Assembly: GCA_965230795.1 (NCBI GenBank)
Contig: OZ246020.1
Coordinates: forward strand, 372,001 to 436,000
Length of the DNA: 64,000 nucleotides
Direction: 5' to 3'
Source of the DNA: PZPK01 sp965230795
GTDB taxonomy: Bacteria; Pseudomonadota; Gammaproteobacteria; Pseudomonadales; Oleiphilaceae
A model generated the notes under the pieces. The model did no database searches and was not told the origin of the DNA. It worked only from the letters and a program-made list of their open reading frames with translations. Within the stretch, counting starts at the first letter, position 1, and every line of letters starts with the position of its first letter. Position numbers and translations under genes: made by a program. Positions 17,329 to 26,148 of this stretch are shown one piece after another.

Positions 17329-17524
17329 GGATCGGGCTGCGACATCATCTTGTTATTGAAGGTTGCTGCACATGCCTGTCTGTTCTTCATCGAATCCGCA
17401 CCGGCATACTGATTACCAGCATAGGTGAAAAAGTGCATTCTGTCCTATGCTGTCACGAGCATAGCCAAGCGTCGCAACTTTGCTTATGCTTCGCTTGCCA
17501 ATAACAACAACCCAGGACTTGCTG

Positions 17525-18079
17525 ATGACTCTGCTGATTGCTGGATTACTTATCTTTTTCGCTATTCACTTGCTGCCCAGTTTTCCCGAGCTTCGAAACA
17601 GACTGCGAGAGCAGCTGGGTGCGCTGGCCTATCGAGGCGTATTCTCTCTGATTGCGTTGGCGGGCTTTGTGCTCATTGTGATGGGCAAGGGGCGGGCCGA
17701 GTTTGTCTCCATCTGGATTCCGCCGGCGGAGCTTGCTGTGGCGACCAAGATTTTGATGCTGCCCGCCATGGTGTTTTTGGTGGCGGCCTATGTCCCATCT
17801 AACATCAAGCGCCGGGTGCGTCACCCTATGCTGACGGCGGTGAAAATATGGGCACTCGGGCACCTGCTGAGCAATGGTGATTTGGCGTCCATACTGCTGT
17901 TCGGCAGTTTTCTGGCCTATGCTGTGTTCGATATGGTGAGTGCAAACCGACGATCCGAGGCCCCTGTGCTGGCGCAGCAGCCCCTGTTTCTGGACATACT
18001 GGTGCTGGTACTTGGTGGTGTAGCCTATGCCTTGATTGGCTGGTTCCATATGGATCTGTTTGGTGTGGCCATTCATTAG
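17525..18079 (+). CDS. NnrU family integral membrane protein
   Basis: A 184-residue membrane protein with about five or six hydrophobic helices and an NnrU domain. Characteristic pieces are the N-terminal GLLIFFAIHLLPSFP, RGVFSLIALAGFVLIVMGKG and the RHPMLTAVKIWALGHLLSNGD motif. NnrU was named in the denitrification context of Rhodobacter, but most members lie outside denitrification loci and their function is unknown. I chose ATG at 17525 because AGGA sits 7 bases upstream; an ATG at 17480 would add 15 residues. It lies 42 bp before the esterase gene. Confidence 0.85.
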   Translation: MTLLIAGLLIFFAIHLLPSFPELRNRLREQLGALAYRGVFSLIALAGFVLIVMGKGRAEFVSIWIPPAELAVATKILMLPAMVFLVAAYVPSNIKRRVRHPMLTAVKIWALGHLLSNGDLASILLFGSFLAYAVFDMVSANRRSEAPVLAQQPLFLDILVLVLGGVAYALIGWFHMDLFGVAIH

Positions 18080-18121
18080 TCCAACCTCACTGACTCAATC
18101 TGAGCGAGCGAAGAGAGCCTT

Positions 18122-19366
18122 ATGACCTTTATCTTTTTTGTGCTGGCCTTACTCAGCGCGGTGTTAAGCCTGAATGTATTGCGTCCTCTGTATCGGCATC
18201 CCAAATGGATTGTGGTGAGTTTTCTGACAGGTTGGCTGGCGGGCGAGCTGGCCTTGCATGTGGTGGCGGTGCAGGTATTGCTCATGTGGCTGTTTGCCGC
18301 AGGTGGCGCAGCATCCGGGTTTTGGGGTGGCTTGGCCCTGTTGCTGATGATGGCGTCGAGCCTGGTGCTTTGCTACCACTATTTCAGCGGTTACAAGGCC
18401 GGTATTGTGATGGATCAGATCGTGGTCCCTCATCGCCGCAGCAGTGATCTACATGCCTGGACGCGGCATAATGAACTCAACATTTCCCGCCTGATTCGTC
18501 CTTTCTCATCCTGGAAAGACGAGGATGTGATTGTCGACAAGAATGTTGTGTATGAGGAGATAGACGGGTTTCGTCTGAAACTGGATATTCGCCGACCGTG
18601 TCAGCAGGAAGATCACGATTCCCCGGCACCGGTGTTGCTGCAGATTCACGGCGGAGCCTGGACCTATGGCTATGGCAGCAAGAACGAACAGGGTATTCCG
18701 CTGATGGTGGAAATGGCGCGTCGTGGCTGGGTGGCCGTGGCCATCGATTACCGTCTGAGTCCTCATGCCACCATGCCGGATCACCTGATCGACTGCAAAC
18801 GTGCGCTGGCGTGGATCAAATCCCATATCAGTGAGTATGGTGGCAACCCGGATTACATCGTGGTGACTGGCGGTTCGGCAGGTGGACATTTGTCTTCGCT
18901 GTTGGCACTGACGCCCAATATGCCCGAGTTTCAGCCCGGTTTTGAACGTGTCGATACCCGGGTTCAGGGGTGCGTACCGTATTATGGTATCTACGATTTG
19001 CTCGATCGTCAGCGTTTGCAGTTGAGTGTGGGGCTGGAGATTATTCTTCGCAAAAGTATTATCAAGCGACGCAAAGAGGAAGACACCGAGCTGTATGAAC
19101 GCATGTCTCCCCTCAGCCATGTGAATGCGGATGCACCGCCCTTTCTGGTGGTGCATGGTGACAAGGATTCTCTGACTGCTCTGGGTGAAGCCCAGTACTT
19201 TGCCAGTGAGCTTGATGCGGCTTCTCGTCAGAGTGTTGAGTTTGCGGAGATTCCCGGCGCCCAGCATGCCTTTGATGTGTTCTCGTCATTGCGCAGTGAC
19301 TATGTCATGTTTGGTGTGGCCGAGAGAATTGAGCAGTGGTACCGCGACGCCAAAGACGCCAAGTAG
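18122..19366 (+). CDS. Membrane-anchored alpha/beta-hydrolase (HSL/esterase-type)
   Basis: A 414-residue protein. Several N-terminal hydrophobic segments (residues 1-100) precede an alpha/beta-hydrolase domain. The oxyanion-hole HGGAW begins at H176, the nucleophile S252 lies in GGSAGG, and the C-terminal VHGDKDSL and AQHAFD supply the acidic residue and catalytic His. This is the pattern of the hormone-sensitive-lipase/carboxylesterase group. The substrate is probably a short- to medium-chain ester, but this cannot be set from sequence. It follows the NnrU gene and may share its transcript. Confidence 0.87.
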   Translation: MTFIFFVLALLSAVLSLNVLRPLYRHPKWIVVSFLTGWLAGELALHVVAVQVLLMWLFAAGGAASGFWGGLALLLMMASSLVLCYHYFSGYKAGIVMDQIVVPHRRSSDLHAWTRHNELNISRLIRPFSSWKDEDVIVDKNVVYEEIDGFRLKLDIRRPCQQEDHDSPAPVLLQIHGGAWTYGYGSKNEQGIPLMVEMARRGWVAVAIDYRLSPHATMPDHLIDCKRALAWIKSHISEYGGNPDYIVVTGGSAGGHLSSLLALTPNMPEFQPGFERVDTRVQGCVPYYGIYDLLDRQRLQLSVGLEIILRKSIIKRRKEEDTELYERMSPLSHVNADAPPFLVVHGDKDSLTALGEAQYFASELDAASRQSVEFAEIPGAQHAFDVFSSLRSDYVMFGVAERIEQWYRDAKDAK

Positions 19367-19482
19367 GTGAATTGGTCCCGAATCAGACACCATCGTCTAT
19401 CGTTTAATTTGGCCTCCACCTTGCGATCCCTACCCCGTCTTGTCTATGTTAGTTAGGGAATACGCCAATAACAGGGGGGAAA

Positions 19483-21060
19483 ATGCCGAATCCAATTGAT
19501 AAGTACAGTATTCACAGCACCGACTACACCATTGGCCAGAACAATATCCAACGCTGGGGGTTTGATATCCACAACCCGGTGTTCGGTATCAGTGCCGGCC
19601 TCATTCTCATCTTCTTAATCGCGACGCTCGTCACCGACTCTGCCACAGCAAAAGCCGCTCTGGATGGCTTGAAGTGGGACATTATCGGTGCCTTCGATGG
19701 CCTCTTTATCTGGGCCGGAAATATCTTTGTTCTCTTCTGTCTGGCATTGGTCATATCGCCCTTTGGCAAGATCCGTCTTGGTGGCCAGGATGCGAAAGCC
19801 GAGCACTCGATGTTGTCGTGGCTGGCGATGCTGTTCGCTGCCGGGATGGGGATCGGCCTGATGTTCTGGGGTGTGGCGGAACCGGTGGCCTACTACACCG
19901 GCTGGTATAAAACGCCCTTGGGCGTTGAAGCCTACACCGCTGAAGCGGCCGGTTTGGCGATGGGCGCGACCATGTATCACTGGGGCTTGCACCCCTGGGC
20001 CATCTACGGCGTGGTAGCCTTGTCGCTGGCGTTTTTCACCTACAACAAAGGATTGCCGCTCTCCATCCGTTCGGTGTTTTATCCTTTGCTGGGTGACCGA
20101 ACCTGGGGTTGGGCCGGTCACATCATCGACATTCTGGCAGTACTGGCGACGCTGTTTGGCCTTGCGACTTCTCTGGGTTTGGGGGCGCAGCAGGCAGCCG
20201 GCGGTATCAACCATGTCTTCGGTACCGATGGCGGCATTGGTTTACAGATTCTGGTCATTATCGGGGTCACGGCGCTGGCGATTATCTCAGTGGTGCGTGG
20301 ATTGGAAGGCGGTGTGAAACTGCTGAGTAACATCAACATGATCATTGCCATTGCCCTACTGTTTTTTGTAGCGCTGGTGGGTTTTGCCGTCGCTCTGGGC
20401 AATGTACCGACGACGATAGGCGCTTATCTGGAAAATATTATTCCCCTGAGTAACCCTCATGGCCGTGAAGACGAAGCCTGGTTCCAGGGTTGGACCGTGT
20501 TCTACTGGGCCTGGTGGATCTCCTGGTCACCTTTCGTCGGTATGTTCATTGCGCGTGTTTCCAAAGGTCGGACCATTCGCGAGTTTATTATTGCCGTTTT
20601 GCTGGTTCCTACAGCGGTGACCGTTATCTGGATGTCTGTCTATGGCGGTATTGCCATCGATCAGGTCGCGAATGGCGTGGGTGCGCTGGGTACCGATGGC
20701 CTGACCGAGGTGCCACTGGCCATGTTCCAGATGTTTGATGAGCTGCCCATGGGCATGATCCTGTCAGTTATCGCGATTGTGCTGGTATTGGTGTTCTTCA
20801 TCACGTCATCGGATTCCGGATCTCTGGTGATCGACAGCATTACCGCTGGCGGCAAGATTGATGCACCAGTGCCTCAGCGCATTTTCTGGGCATCCATCGA
20901 GGGTGCAATTGCTGCGGCCTTGCTGTGGATTGGCGGAACTGAAGCGATTCAGGCCTTGCAGGCGGGTGCCATTTCGACCGGCTTGCCTTTTACTTTCGTA
21001 CTCCTGGCCATGTGCCTGAGTTTGCTGCTGGGTCTGCGAACTGAACCCAAGTTGAAGTAG
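19483..21060 (+). CDS. BCCT family betaine/choline/carnitine transporter
   Basis: A 525-residue secondary transporter with twelve hydrophobic helices. The BCCT signature GMGIGLMFWGVAEP lies near residue 120, and the Trp-rich substrate motif WTVFYWAWWISWSPFVG followed by RVSKGRTIREF lies near residues 338-365. Members take up glycine betaine, choline, carnitine or DMSP for osmoprotection or catabolism. The C-terminal tail is short, unlike the long osmosensing tail of BetP, so osmotic regulation may differ. A strong AGGGGGG site precedes the ATG and a clear hairpin follows the stop. Substrate is not resolved. Confidence 0.93.
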   Translation: MPNPIDKYSIHSTDYTIGQNNIQRWGFDIHNPVFGISAGLILIFLIATLVTDSATAKAALDGLKWDIIGAFDGLFIWAGNIFVLFCLALVISPFGKIRLGGQDAKAEHSMLSWLAMLFAAGMGIGLMFWGVAEPVAYYTGWYKTPLGVEAYTAEAAGLAMGATMYHWGLHPWAIYGVVALSLAFFTYNKGLPLSIRSVFYPLLGDRTWGWAGHIIDILAVLATLFGLATSLGLGAQQAAGGINHVFGTDGGIGLQILVIIGVTALAIISVVRGLEGGVKLLSNINMIIAIALLFFVALVGFAVALGNVPTTIGAYLENIIPLSNPHGREDEAWFQGWTVFYWAWWISWSPFVGMFIARVSKGRTIREFIIAVLLVPTAVTVIWMSVYGGIAIDQVANGVGALGTDGLTEVPLAMFQMFDELPMGMILSVIAIVLVLVFFITSSDSGSLVIDSITAGGKIDAPVPQRIFWASIEGAIAAALLWIGGTEAIQALQAGAISTGLPFTFVLLAMCLSLLLGLRTEPKLK

Positions 21061-21070
21061 CGCAATCTCT

Positions 21071-21099
21071 AGGACCCGCAGGCATCGCCTGCGGGTCCT
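21071..21099 (+). terminator. Stem-loop terminator after the BCCT gene
   Basis: A perfect 13-bp stem (AGGACCCGCAGGC pairing with GCCTGCGGGTCCT) has a 3-base ATC loop and begins 11 bases after the stop. The downstream tract GTTCCCTATTT is only moderately U-rich. It lies between convergent genes and may serve both strands. Confidence 0.75.
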
Positions 21100-21149
21100 G
21101 TTCCCTATTTACTGTCACGCTTTTCCCTGATACGTCTCCGACTAAGCGT

Positions 21150-21872
21150 CTATTCCCATAGATCCTGAATCGACTGCTTCTCATCAAAGTGGTGGGCCAC
21201 TTGTGCCTGCAATAGTTCTGCGGTCGCCAGGGCGTCGGTCATCGCATGATGCAGGTGGTAGCGCGGGAGACCGTAGCGCTCCCGAATATCAGGCAGTCGA
21301 AGTGAAGCAATGGGGCGCTTCATCAGGCGCTCCATAAAACTTTGCTGGTTCTTACAGACTCGCTCCTCCAATGACATGGTATCGATCACCGGGAACAGGA
21401 TGTGTTCCTTGAGTCGCTGCATCACTGCGCCGTCGAAAAAATTGCGCTCGATATGCCGGTAATGCACGACGACAATTTTGTGGGCGATTTCCGGCAAGAG
21501 CTGATCCAGAATCTCGCCCAGGTCAGGAGCCTGTTCGATGTCGCTATGGGTGATGCCATGGATGACAATAGATTCGGTGGCAAGATCCCGACGCGGTTTG
21601 ACCACATAGTGCCGGGCGTTGCGGCAGTGGATGCGGGCCAGGCTGAACGGGACCAGGCCGATGCTGACGATGGCGTCCGTGTCCGGGTTAAGGCCGGTGG
21701 TTTCAAAATCCATAGCGACAAAGTCAGTATCGCGCAGCGAAGTCTGTGGATCGACACATCCGGCCTGGTAAAAGCGTTGCAGGCGTTTGTCCTGACTGTC
21801 CTGGGTGCGACCGGTGTAATAGCGGGGCCATTCCTTGCTGGATGGAAGCATGGGTGAAGTGGGCATTGACAC
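21150..21872 (-). CDS. DEDDh-type 3'-5' exonuclease (DNA polymerase III epsilon-like)
   Basis: A 240-residue exonuclease-domain protein. Exo I is FVAMDFETTGLNPDTD (Asp and Glu metal ligands), Exo II is VVVHYRHIERNF, and Exo III is HHAMTDALATAELL with the DEDDh histidine. It resembles stand-alone epsilon-like nucleases, not the polymerase III subunit itself (different N terminus, no clamp motif). It starts only 6 bases after the stop of the CNB-CBS-DUF294 gene. This gene pair is conserved in Pseudomonas-type genomes, so the two are almost certainly co-transcribed and may act together. Confidence 0.88.
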   Translation of the reverse strand: MSMPTSPMLPSSKEWPRYYTGRTQDSQDKRLQRFYQAGCVDPQTSLRDTDFVAMDFETTGLNPDTDAIVSIGLVPFSLARIHCRNARHYVVKPRRDLATESIVIHGITHSDIEQAPDLGEILDQLLPEIAHKIVVVHYRHIERNFFDGAVMQRLKEHILFPVIDTMSLEERVCKNQQSFMERLMKRPIASLRLPDIRERYGLPRYHLHHAMTDALATAELLQAQVAHHFDEKQSIQDLWE

Positions 21873-21878
21873 GCTTCC

Positions 21879-23762
21879 CTAACTCAGGGGCCGTTTGCTG
21901 TGATAGCGGAATTTCAGAAAGCTTTGGGCCTTGTCCAGTACCTGAAAGGCTTCTTTCAGGTTGCGACGCTCAAAGGTGGAGAGTTGGTCAGGGTTAATGC
22001 TGTTGTCCGGTTTCTCGCCTTGTTCCACATCACTGGCCTGATGGCGGATGCGTACCATGGAAATATATTCCAGCGCGTCACTGAGTTCGCGTCCTTTTCC
22101 GGGAGGAAGCAGTTCGGCTTCGATAATGTCATCAATGCGCTCGAAAGAATTCTGTGCTTCGGAACCCACCGCCAGAGCATGCACCCGAATCACGTCGCTC
22201 AAAGGTGCAGTGCCTCGCCGCTTGAGATTAATGGATTTGCCATGGCGTCCATCCTGCTCCATCACGAAGCCTTTGAAAAATCCCAATGGTGGCGTTCGAT
22301 TCAGTGCATTGCCGGCCATATTGGCCAGAAAGTGAGGGCTGTTCTTACTGCGTTCAGCAATGAACTGTTTAAGTTTATCGGCGAGAAGGGTCTCGCCCCA
22401 GACGCCATCCAGATCGAAAAAAATGCAGCTGTGCAGCAATGCTTGTGGATCCGGGTGTTCGATCCACTCCGCAAACTGCTGTTGCCATTGGGAGAAGGTC
22501 AGTCGCCACAGGGGGTTGGTGGCCATAATGTCACCGGAACAATATTCATAACCACAACTGGCGAGACCATCGCTGACGAAGGTTGCCAATTGTTCGAAGT
22601 AGGGGCCATGTTGTTCTTCATCAAAACTGTCATCCAGGATAATGGCATTGTCCTGGTCAGTAACCAGCAGTTGCTCGTCCCGGGCCATGGATCCCAGGGC
22701 CAGAAAACAATAGGGTATGGGTGCTTCGCCGAGCTTCTCTTCGGCAAGCGCCAGCAGACGTTGCTTGAAGCTGCGACCGATCACCGCCATGGCGCTGCCG
22801 ATCATGTGGGAGTTCGCGTCTTCATTCACCATACGTACGTAGACTGACGGAAGCTGTTTGGCATATTGCGCCAGGTCTTCAACACTGATCTGGGAGAAGA
22901 TGCCCCTCACAAACAACAGGCTGCTCTGGGATTCATGCCGCAAAATATCGGATAGCGCGAGTACCCCCACGGGCTTGCGCTTGTGAACGATGGGCAGGTG
23001 ATGCAGATTGTGGCGGAGCATGGTCAGCATGGCTTCGAAGACATAGGCGTTGTCATCGAGCGTGGTGATGCCCGTGGACATGATTTCTTCGATGGGGGTA
23101 TCAACAGGCAGATCAACTGCCAGCACGCGCTTGCGCAGATCCCGGTCGGTGACAATGCCCAGGATGGAACTGCCGCTATCGTTTTCAGCATTGTTCTGAT
23201 CATAGACCAGCACGGACGACACGCGCTCTTCGGTCATAATCCGGGCGACCTCTCTGATCGAGGTACCAGGGGAAACACTGACCGGATCACGAAACAGTAG
23301 TGATTTCACTTTCACGCTGGTGAGATCGCTGGATTCATCCGTTGCGGAAACCGTATGACGCAACAGGTTACCGCTGTCGGCTTCGAAATAGTCCGCAAAA
23401 CAATCGTGCTCGTCGCAGTAGGTACTGAACAATTCTGCCGGTATGCAGTAAACGAGCGTGTCTTCCAGGGCCTTGACCGGGAAACGTACACGACGATTCA
23501 TCATCAAGCCCATCTGACCAAAAATGCCGCCCTCATCCAGGCGATTGTAGAGTTCGCCATTACGGCGAAAGGTTTCCACCGCACCGCTGCGCACGATGTA
23601 GAGATCCTGAATGGCTTCGCCGTAATTGAGAATATCGCTGCCGGCCCGGAAATAGGCGATTTCAATATTGCGGGCGAGCGTATCGCGGGCGGATTCCGGT
23701 AGCTGGTCGAAAGGCGGGTAGCGGCCCAGAAAACTGGATATTTCGATTTGCTCTGCCTGCAC
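21879..23762 (-). CDS. Cyclic-nucleotide-binding/CBS-pair/DUF294 nucleotidyltransferase-like protein
   Basis: A 627-residue multidomain cytosolic protein. Domains in order are a cNMP-binding beta-roll (about 15-115), two CBS repeats (about 150-275, ending PVGVLALSDILR), a DUF294 nucleotidyltransferase-like domain (about 300-440) with GSMARDEQLLVTDQDNAI (GS and DxD type), and a helical DUF294 C-terminal domain (about 470-615). In the roll, GGIFGQMGLMMNRRVRFPVKA deviates from the usual GExG...RxA cassette, so cAMP binding is uncertain. The CBS pair may sense adenine nucleotides. The architecture suggests a nucleotide-regulated transferase; activity and target are unknown. Confidence 0.88.
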   Translation of the reverse strand: MQAEQIEISSFLGRYPPFDQLPESARDTLARNIEIAYFRAGSDILNYGEAIQDLYIVRSGAVETFRRNGELYNRLDEGGIFGQMGLMMNRRVRFPVKALEDTLVYCIPAELFSTYCDEHDCFADYFEADSGNLLRHTVSATDESSDLTSVKVKSLLFRDPVSVSPGTSIREVARIMTEERVSSVLVYDQNNAENDSGSSILGIVTDRDLRKRVLAVDLPVDTPIEEIMSTGITTLDDNAYVFEAMLTMLRHNLHHLPIVHKRKPVGVLALSDILRHESQSSLLFVRGIFSQISVEDLAQYAKQLPSVYVRMVNEDANSHMIGSAMAVIGRSFKQRLLALAEEKLGEAPIPYCFLALGSMARDEQLLVTDQDNAIILDDSFDEEQHGPYFEQLATFVSDGLASCGYEYCSGDIMATNPLWRLTFSQWQQQFAEWIEHPDPQALLHSCIFFDLDGVWGETLLADKLKQFIAERSKNSPHFLANMAGNALNRTPPLGFFKGFVMEQDGRHGKSINLKRRGTAPLSDVIRVHALAVGSEAQNSFERIDDIIEAELLPPGKGRELSDALEYISMVRIRHQASDVEQGEKPDNSINPDQLSTFERRNLKEAFQVLDKAQSFLKFRYHSKRPLS

Positions 23763-23870
23763 GGTGTCGTCCTGAAAGCTGGTTGAGCGAAAGGGATAAA
23801 GCTGGCGTGGTAATGAGATTCAGGTTAGCACGGCGTTTAAGAGGCGACAACGATCGCTGGTTTTCAGACT

Positions 23871-23898
23871 TTGTGAAAGCAGGATGAAAAAATATGAT
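23871..23898 (+). promoter_or_regulatory. Sigma-70-like promoter of the 50-residue protein gene
   Basis: TTGTGA (23871-23876), a 16-base spacer and TATGAT (23893-23898) match -35 and -10 consensus at 4/6 and 5/6 positions. It points toward the small gene at 23996. A perfect 17-bp palindrome starts 5 bases downstream, where transcription would begin. Confidence 0.5.
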
Positions 23899-23903
23899 TT
23901 ATG

Positions 23904-23920
23904 GCGACATATTATGTCGC
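23904..23920. promoter_or_regulatory. 17-bp palindrome, candidate repressor operator
   Basis: GCGACATA-T-TATGTCGC is a perfect 8+1+8 inverted repeat. It overlaps the expected transcription start of the promoter at 23871-23898, a classical position for repressor binding. It lies in the divergent gap between the CNB-CBS-DUF294 gene and the small gene. The cognate regulator is unknown. Confidence 0.5.
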
Positions 23921-23995
23921 TATGGGTCTTAATATGACTTCTGCAGGCGGGAGAAAGCAGTCGTTTCCCGATTATCAATCCAGAGGAGTCAGACC

Positions 23996-24148
23996 ATGTT
24001 TCGAGTTAATGCATTTACAAAAAAAGGTACCAAGTTCCGTTTCCGTATTCAGGGAGACGACATTCATGCGGTGCGTTCAACACTCAGTACCATTTTTGAT
24101 GGGCGTGACATGCGCCTGGTTCTGGTTGAACCGATCACCTTGCCATAA
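23996..24148 (+). CDS. Small uncharacterised protein (50 residues)
   Basis: The protein starts MFRVNAFTKKG and ends LVEPITLP. GAGGAG lies 7 bases before the ATG, a strong ribosome site. The protein is basic at its N terminus (KKGTKFRFR), has alternating hydrophobic residues consistent with beta strands, and no membrane segment. A sigma-70-like promoter and a palindrome lie upstream, and the gene ends 17 bases before the convergent WYL gene. Features of expression are good; I do not recognise the family and propose no function. Confidence 0.65.
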   Translation: MFRVNAFTKKGTKFRFRIQGDDIHAVRSTLSTIFDGRDMRLVLVEPITLP

Positions 24149-24165
24149 GGGCTTGATGAATGCAG

Positions 24166-25260
24166 TCAGCCAGACGGGTAACGGTCGAGCATGGCCTGGA
24201 GCTGTCTTACCAGGTCTTGCTCAATACAGGCTGGGGCTTTCACTAGCGCGCGATCGCCAAGCGACAGCAGCCAGTTCCGCAACTGTACAGTCCGCTGGAC
24301 GCCGGCGGTGAGTAACCAGACACCATTTCCTTGTTTCACCAGATGCTGATCATCGGCGATGGGACTATCCTGCAGATCGAGCAGCAGGCTGTCCTGATCC
24401 GGGACATGCAGTTCTAGCTCTAATTCGTACAGCTCTTTGTCGTCCGCTTGCAGATAGACATCCATATGTCCTTCCTGCAGATAGCGTTTCATCTCGAAAT
24501 CCTGGGGCACCGCATTACTGAAACGACTGACGCTGACGGATTCAATTCTGTGCAGTAAAAAGCTTCGAAAGCCGTCTTCCGAGTCGATGTCTTCGTTCTT
24601 CTTGGCTACCAGATACAGTTTTGGCAGCATAATGGCCACGCCAAAGGGGTGCAGATCATAATCTTTGACCTGACCTCGGCTTCGGTACTCAATATTTACG
24701 CGCTTACCCTGGAGAATGGCCTGATAAATATTGTCCAGGTGAGCCATATCGAATTCAGGCGTACGCAGGCTTTGGCCGCGTTGGTAAAACTCAACTGCCT
24801 GGGTCAGACGATGGTAATGGCGTGGCGACACGCGTCCGTCCCGTTGATTCAGACGCTCATCCGCTCGCTGAAATATTCTTGAAAGTTCGTGACGGGTCGG
24901 GCCGGGCAATAACTGCTTGAGATGCTTGGATGAGATGGACAGAGCCAGCGCCATATAGGCCGGCATGCGTTCAAAATCGTATTGCAGTTGCTGATAGGGA
25001 TCGAGTCGCCACAGCAGGCTTTTGCCCTGGCCGCGCTCCATAGTGAGCCCAAAGTCATTAAGTGCTTCACCTTCTTCTTCGGGGCCGAGCAGAAATTTAA
25101 GGTCGCGCTGAATCAGACGTAACTGGCTGCGACGTTCTCGCGCTTCTTCATCCAGATAGCCGGCATCCAGCAGGTGCTGGAGAATGGTGTCCGTTGAGAC
25201 CTGCTCATTTTGTGAGCGCAGATAGTTGAGTATTTCCAGGCGTCTCAGGAAAGTTTGCAT
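24166..25260 (-). CDS. WYL-domain transcriptional regulator
   Basis: A 364-residue protein with an N-terminal winged-helix region (about residues 5-65, RRLEILNYLRSQ then QLRLIQRDLKFLL). A WYL domain sits in the middle (about 175-255, IEYRSRGQVKDYDLHPFGVAIMLPKLYLVAKK), followed by a WCX-type C-terminal extension. Such proteins regulate DNA-damage, phage-defence or metabolic genes. It follows the TauE/SafE gene by 13 bases and is probably co-transcribed. No defence genes are adjacent, so a housekeeping role is as likely. Confidence 0.82.
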   Translation of the reverse strand: MQTFLRRLEILNYLRSQNEQVSTDTILQHLLDAGYLDEEARERRSQLRLIQRDLKFLLGPEEEGEALNDFGLTMERGQGKSLLWRLDPYQQLQYDFERMPAYMALALSISSKHLKQLLPGPTRHELSRIFQRADERLNQRDGRVSPRHYHRLTQAVEFYQRGQSLRTPEFDMAHLDNIYQAILQGKRVNIEYRSRGQVKDYDLHPFGVAIMLPKLYLVAKKNEDIDSEDGFRSFLLHRIESVSVSRFSNAVPQDFEMKRYLQEGHMDVYLQADDKELYELELELHVPDQDSLLLDLQDSPIADDQHLVKQGNGVWLLTAGVQRTVQLRNWLLSLGDRALVKAPACIEQDLVRQLQAMLDRYPSG

Positions 25261-25273
25261 GGCTCGGCTCTTG

Positions 25274-26062
25274 TCAGGAAGGCAGGATGACCCGCAGCAG
25301 GCCCATAAAACTGGTGAGTAAGAGCACCGCTCCCATCACCCGATAGAACATGACGGCATCGGTGGATTGCAGTTTGCGGTGAAACTTCAGTCCAAGCATA
25401 TGGCCCAGCGCGGCACAGGGAAGCAGCCAGAGTTGATGGATTAATTGCATGTCCACCTCCAGGTAAAGGAAGGCGGCGATCTTGATCCAGACCAGAATAA
25501 ACCAGAGGGCAAACAGGGTATCTCGCAGTTTTTCCTGACGCACGTGAGCAGCAAAAACGGCCGTCAGCAGAGGTGCACCGATCAGCGACGTGCCGCTGAC
25601 ATAGCCGCCCAGCATCAGAAATATGATATCGAGGATACGACTCTTGCTGTGGAAGGGTTTGTTCAGCAAATAGGAGACGGAATAGACCGAGACAATGGAA
25701 AAGATGATCAGCCCCATGACGGTAGAGGGCAGGGTGATCAAGCCAAAGACTCCGATTAGTTTCGGAATCAACATAATCAGCAGGGCTTTCTTGAGGTAAG
25801 CCCAATCGATGGAGCCCTCGGCCTCCTGACCTTTGCGCAGGTACTTCTGGCGAATGCGATGATTGTTATAGAGAATCAGGCTGGAAAAGAAGATCAGTTG
25901 CAGTGAAATGATCGGCAGATAGATCAGTGCATCATTGTGTATTAGCAGGAGAAAGGGCAGCGATAGTACGGCACCACCAAAGCCCAGTCCGGAACGGACA
26001 AAACCGCTCCAGACGAACACCAGTGCTATCAAGGCACACTGCAGCAGTGAAAGTTCTGCCAT
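25274..26062 (-). CDS. TSUP (TauE/SafE) family membrane permease
   Basis: A 262-residue integral membrane protein with about seven or eight hydrophobic helices in two repeats. The first repeat has FVRSGLGFGGAVLSLPFLLL and the second GGYVSGTSLIGAPLLTAVF, the glycine-rich motifs of the TauE/SafE (DUF81) family. Members move sulfite, sulfonates or other organic anions. Substrate is unresolved. It precedes the WYL gene on the same strand with a 13-base gap. Confidence 0.87.
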   Translation of the reverse strand: MAELSLLQCALIALVFVWSGFVRSGLGFGGAVLSLPFLLLIHNDALIYLPIISLQLIFFSSLILYNNHRIRQKYLRKGQEAEGSIDWAYLKKALLIMLIPKLIGVFGLITLPSTVMGLIIFSIVSVYSVSYLLNKPFHSKSRILDIIFLMLGGYVSGTSLIGAPLLTAVFAAHVRQEKLRDTLFALWFILVWIKIAAFLYLEVDMQLIHQLWLLPCAALGHMLGLKFHRKLQSTDAVMFYRVMGAVLLLTSFMGLLRVILPS

Positions 26063-26148
26063 GTTTTTTAACTGATCCTCTTACTGTTTCTTACCGAAGG
26101 CCGCTAAACCCAAACGCCAACACAAGCAGTGCAGTGGTCGGCGATTGC

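Noticed and set aside
18169..19267. Minus-strand open frames within the esterase gene
   Set aside because: They are shadows; the plus strand has HGGAW, GGSAGG and the catalytic His in register.
23901..24311. 136-codon plus-strand frame
   Set aside because: It runs through the palindrome, overlaps the better supported 50-codon gene in another frame and crosses into the convergent WYL gene.
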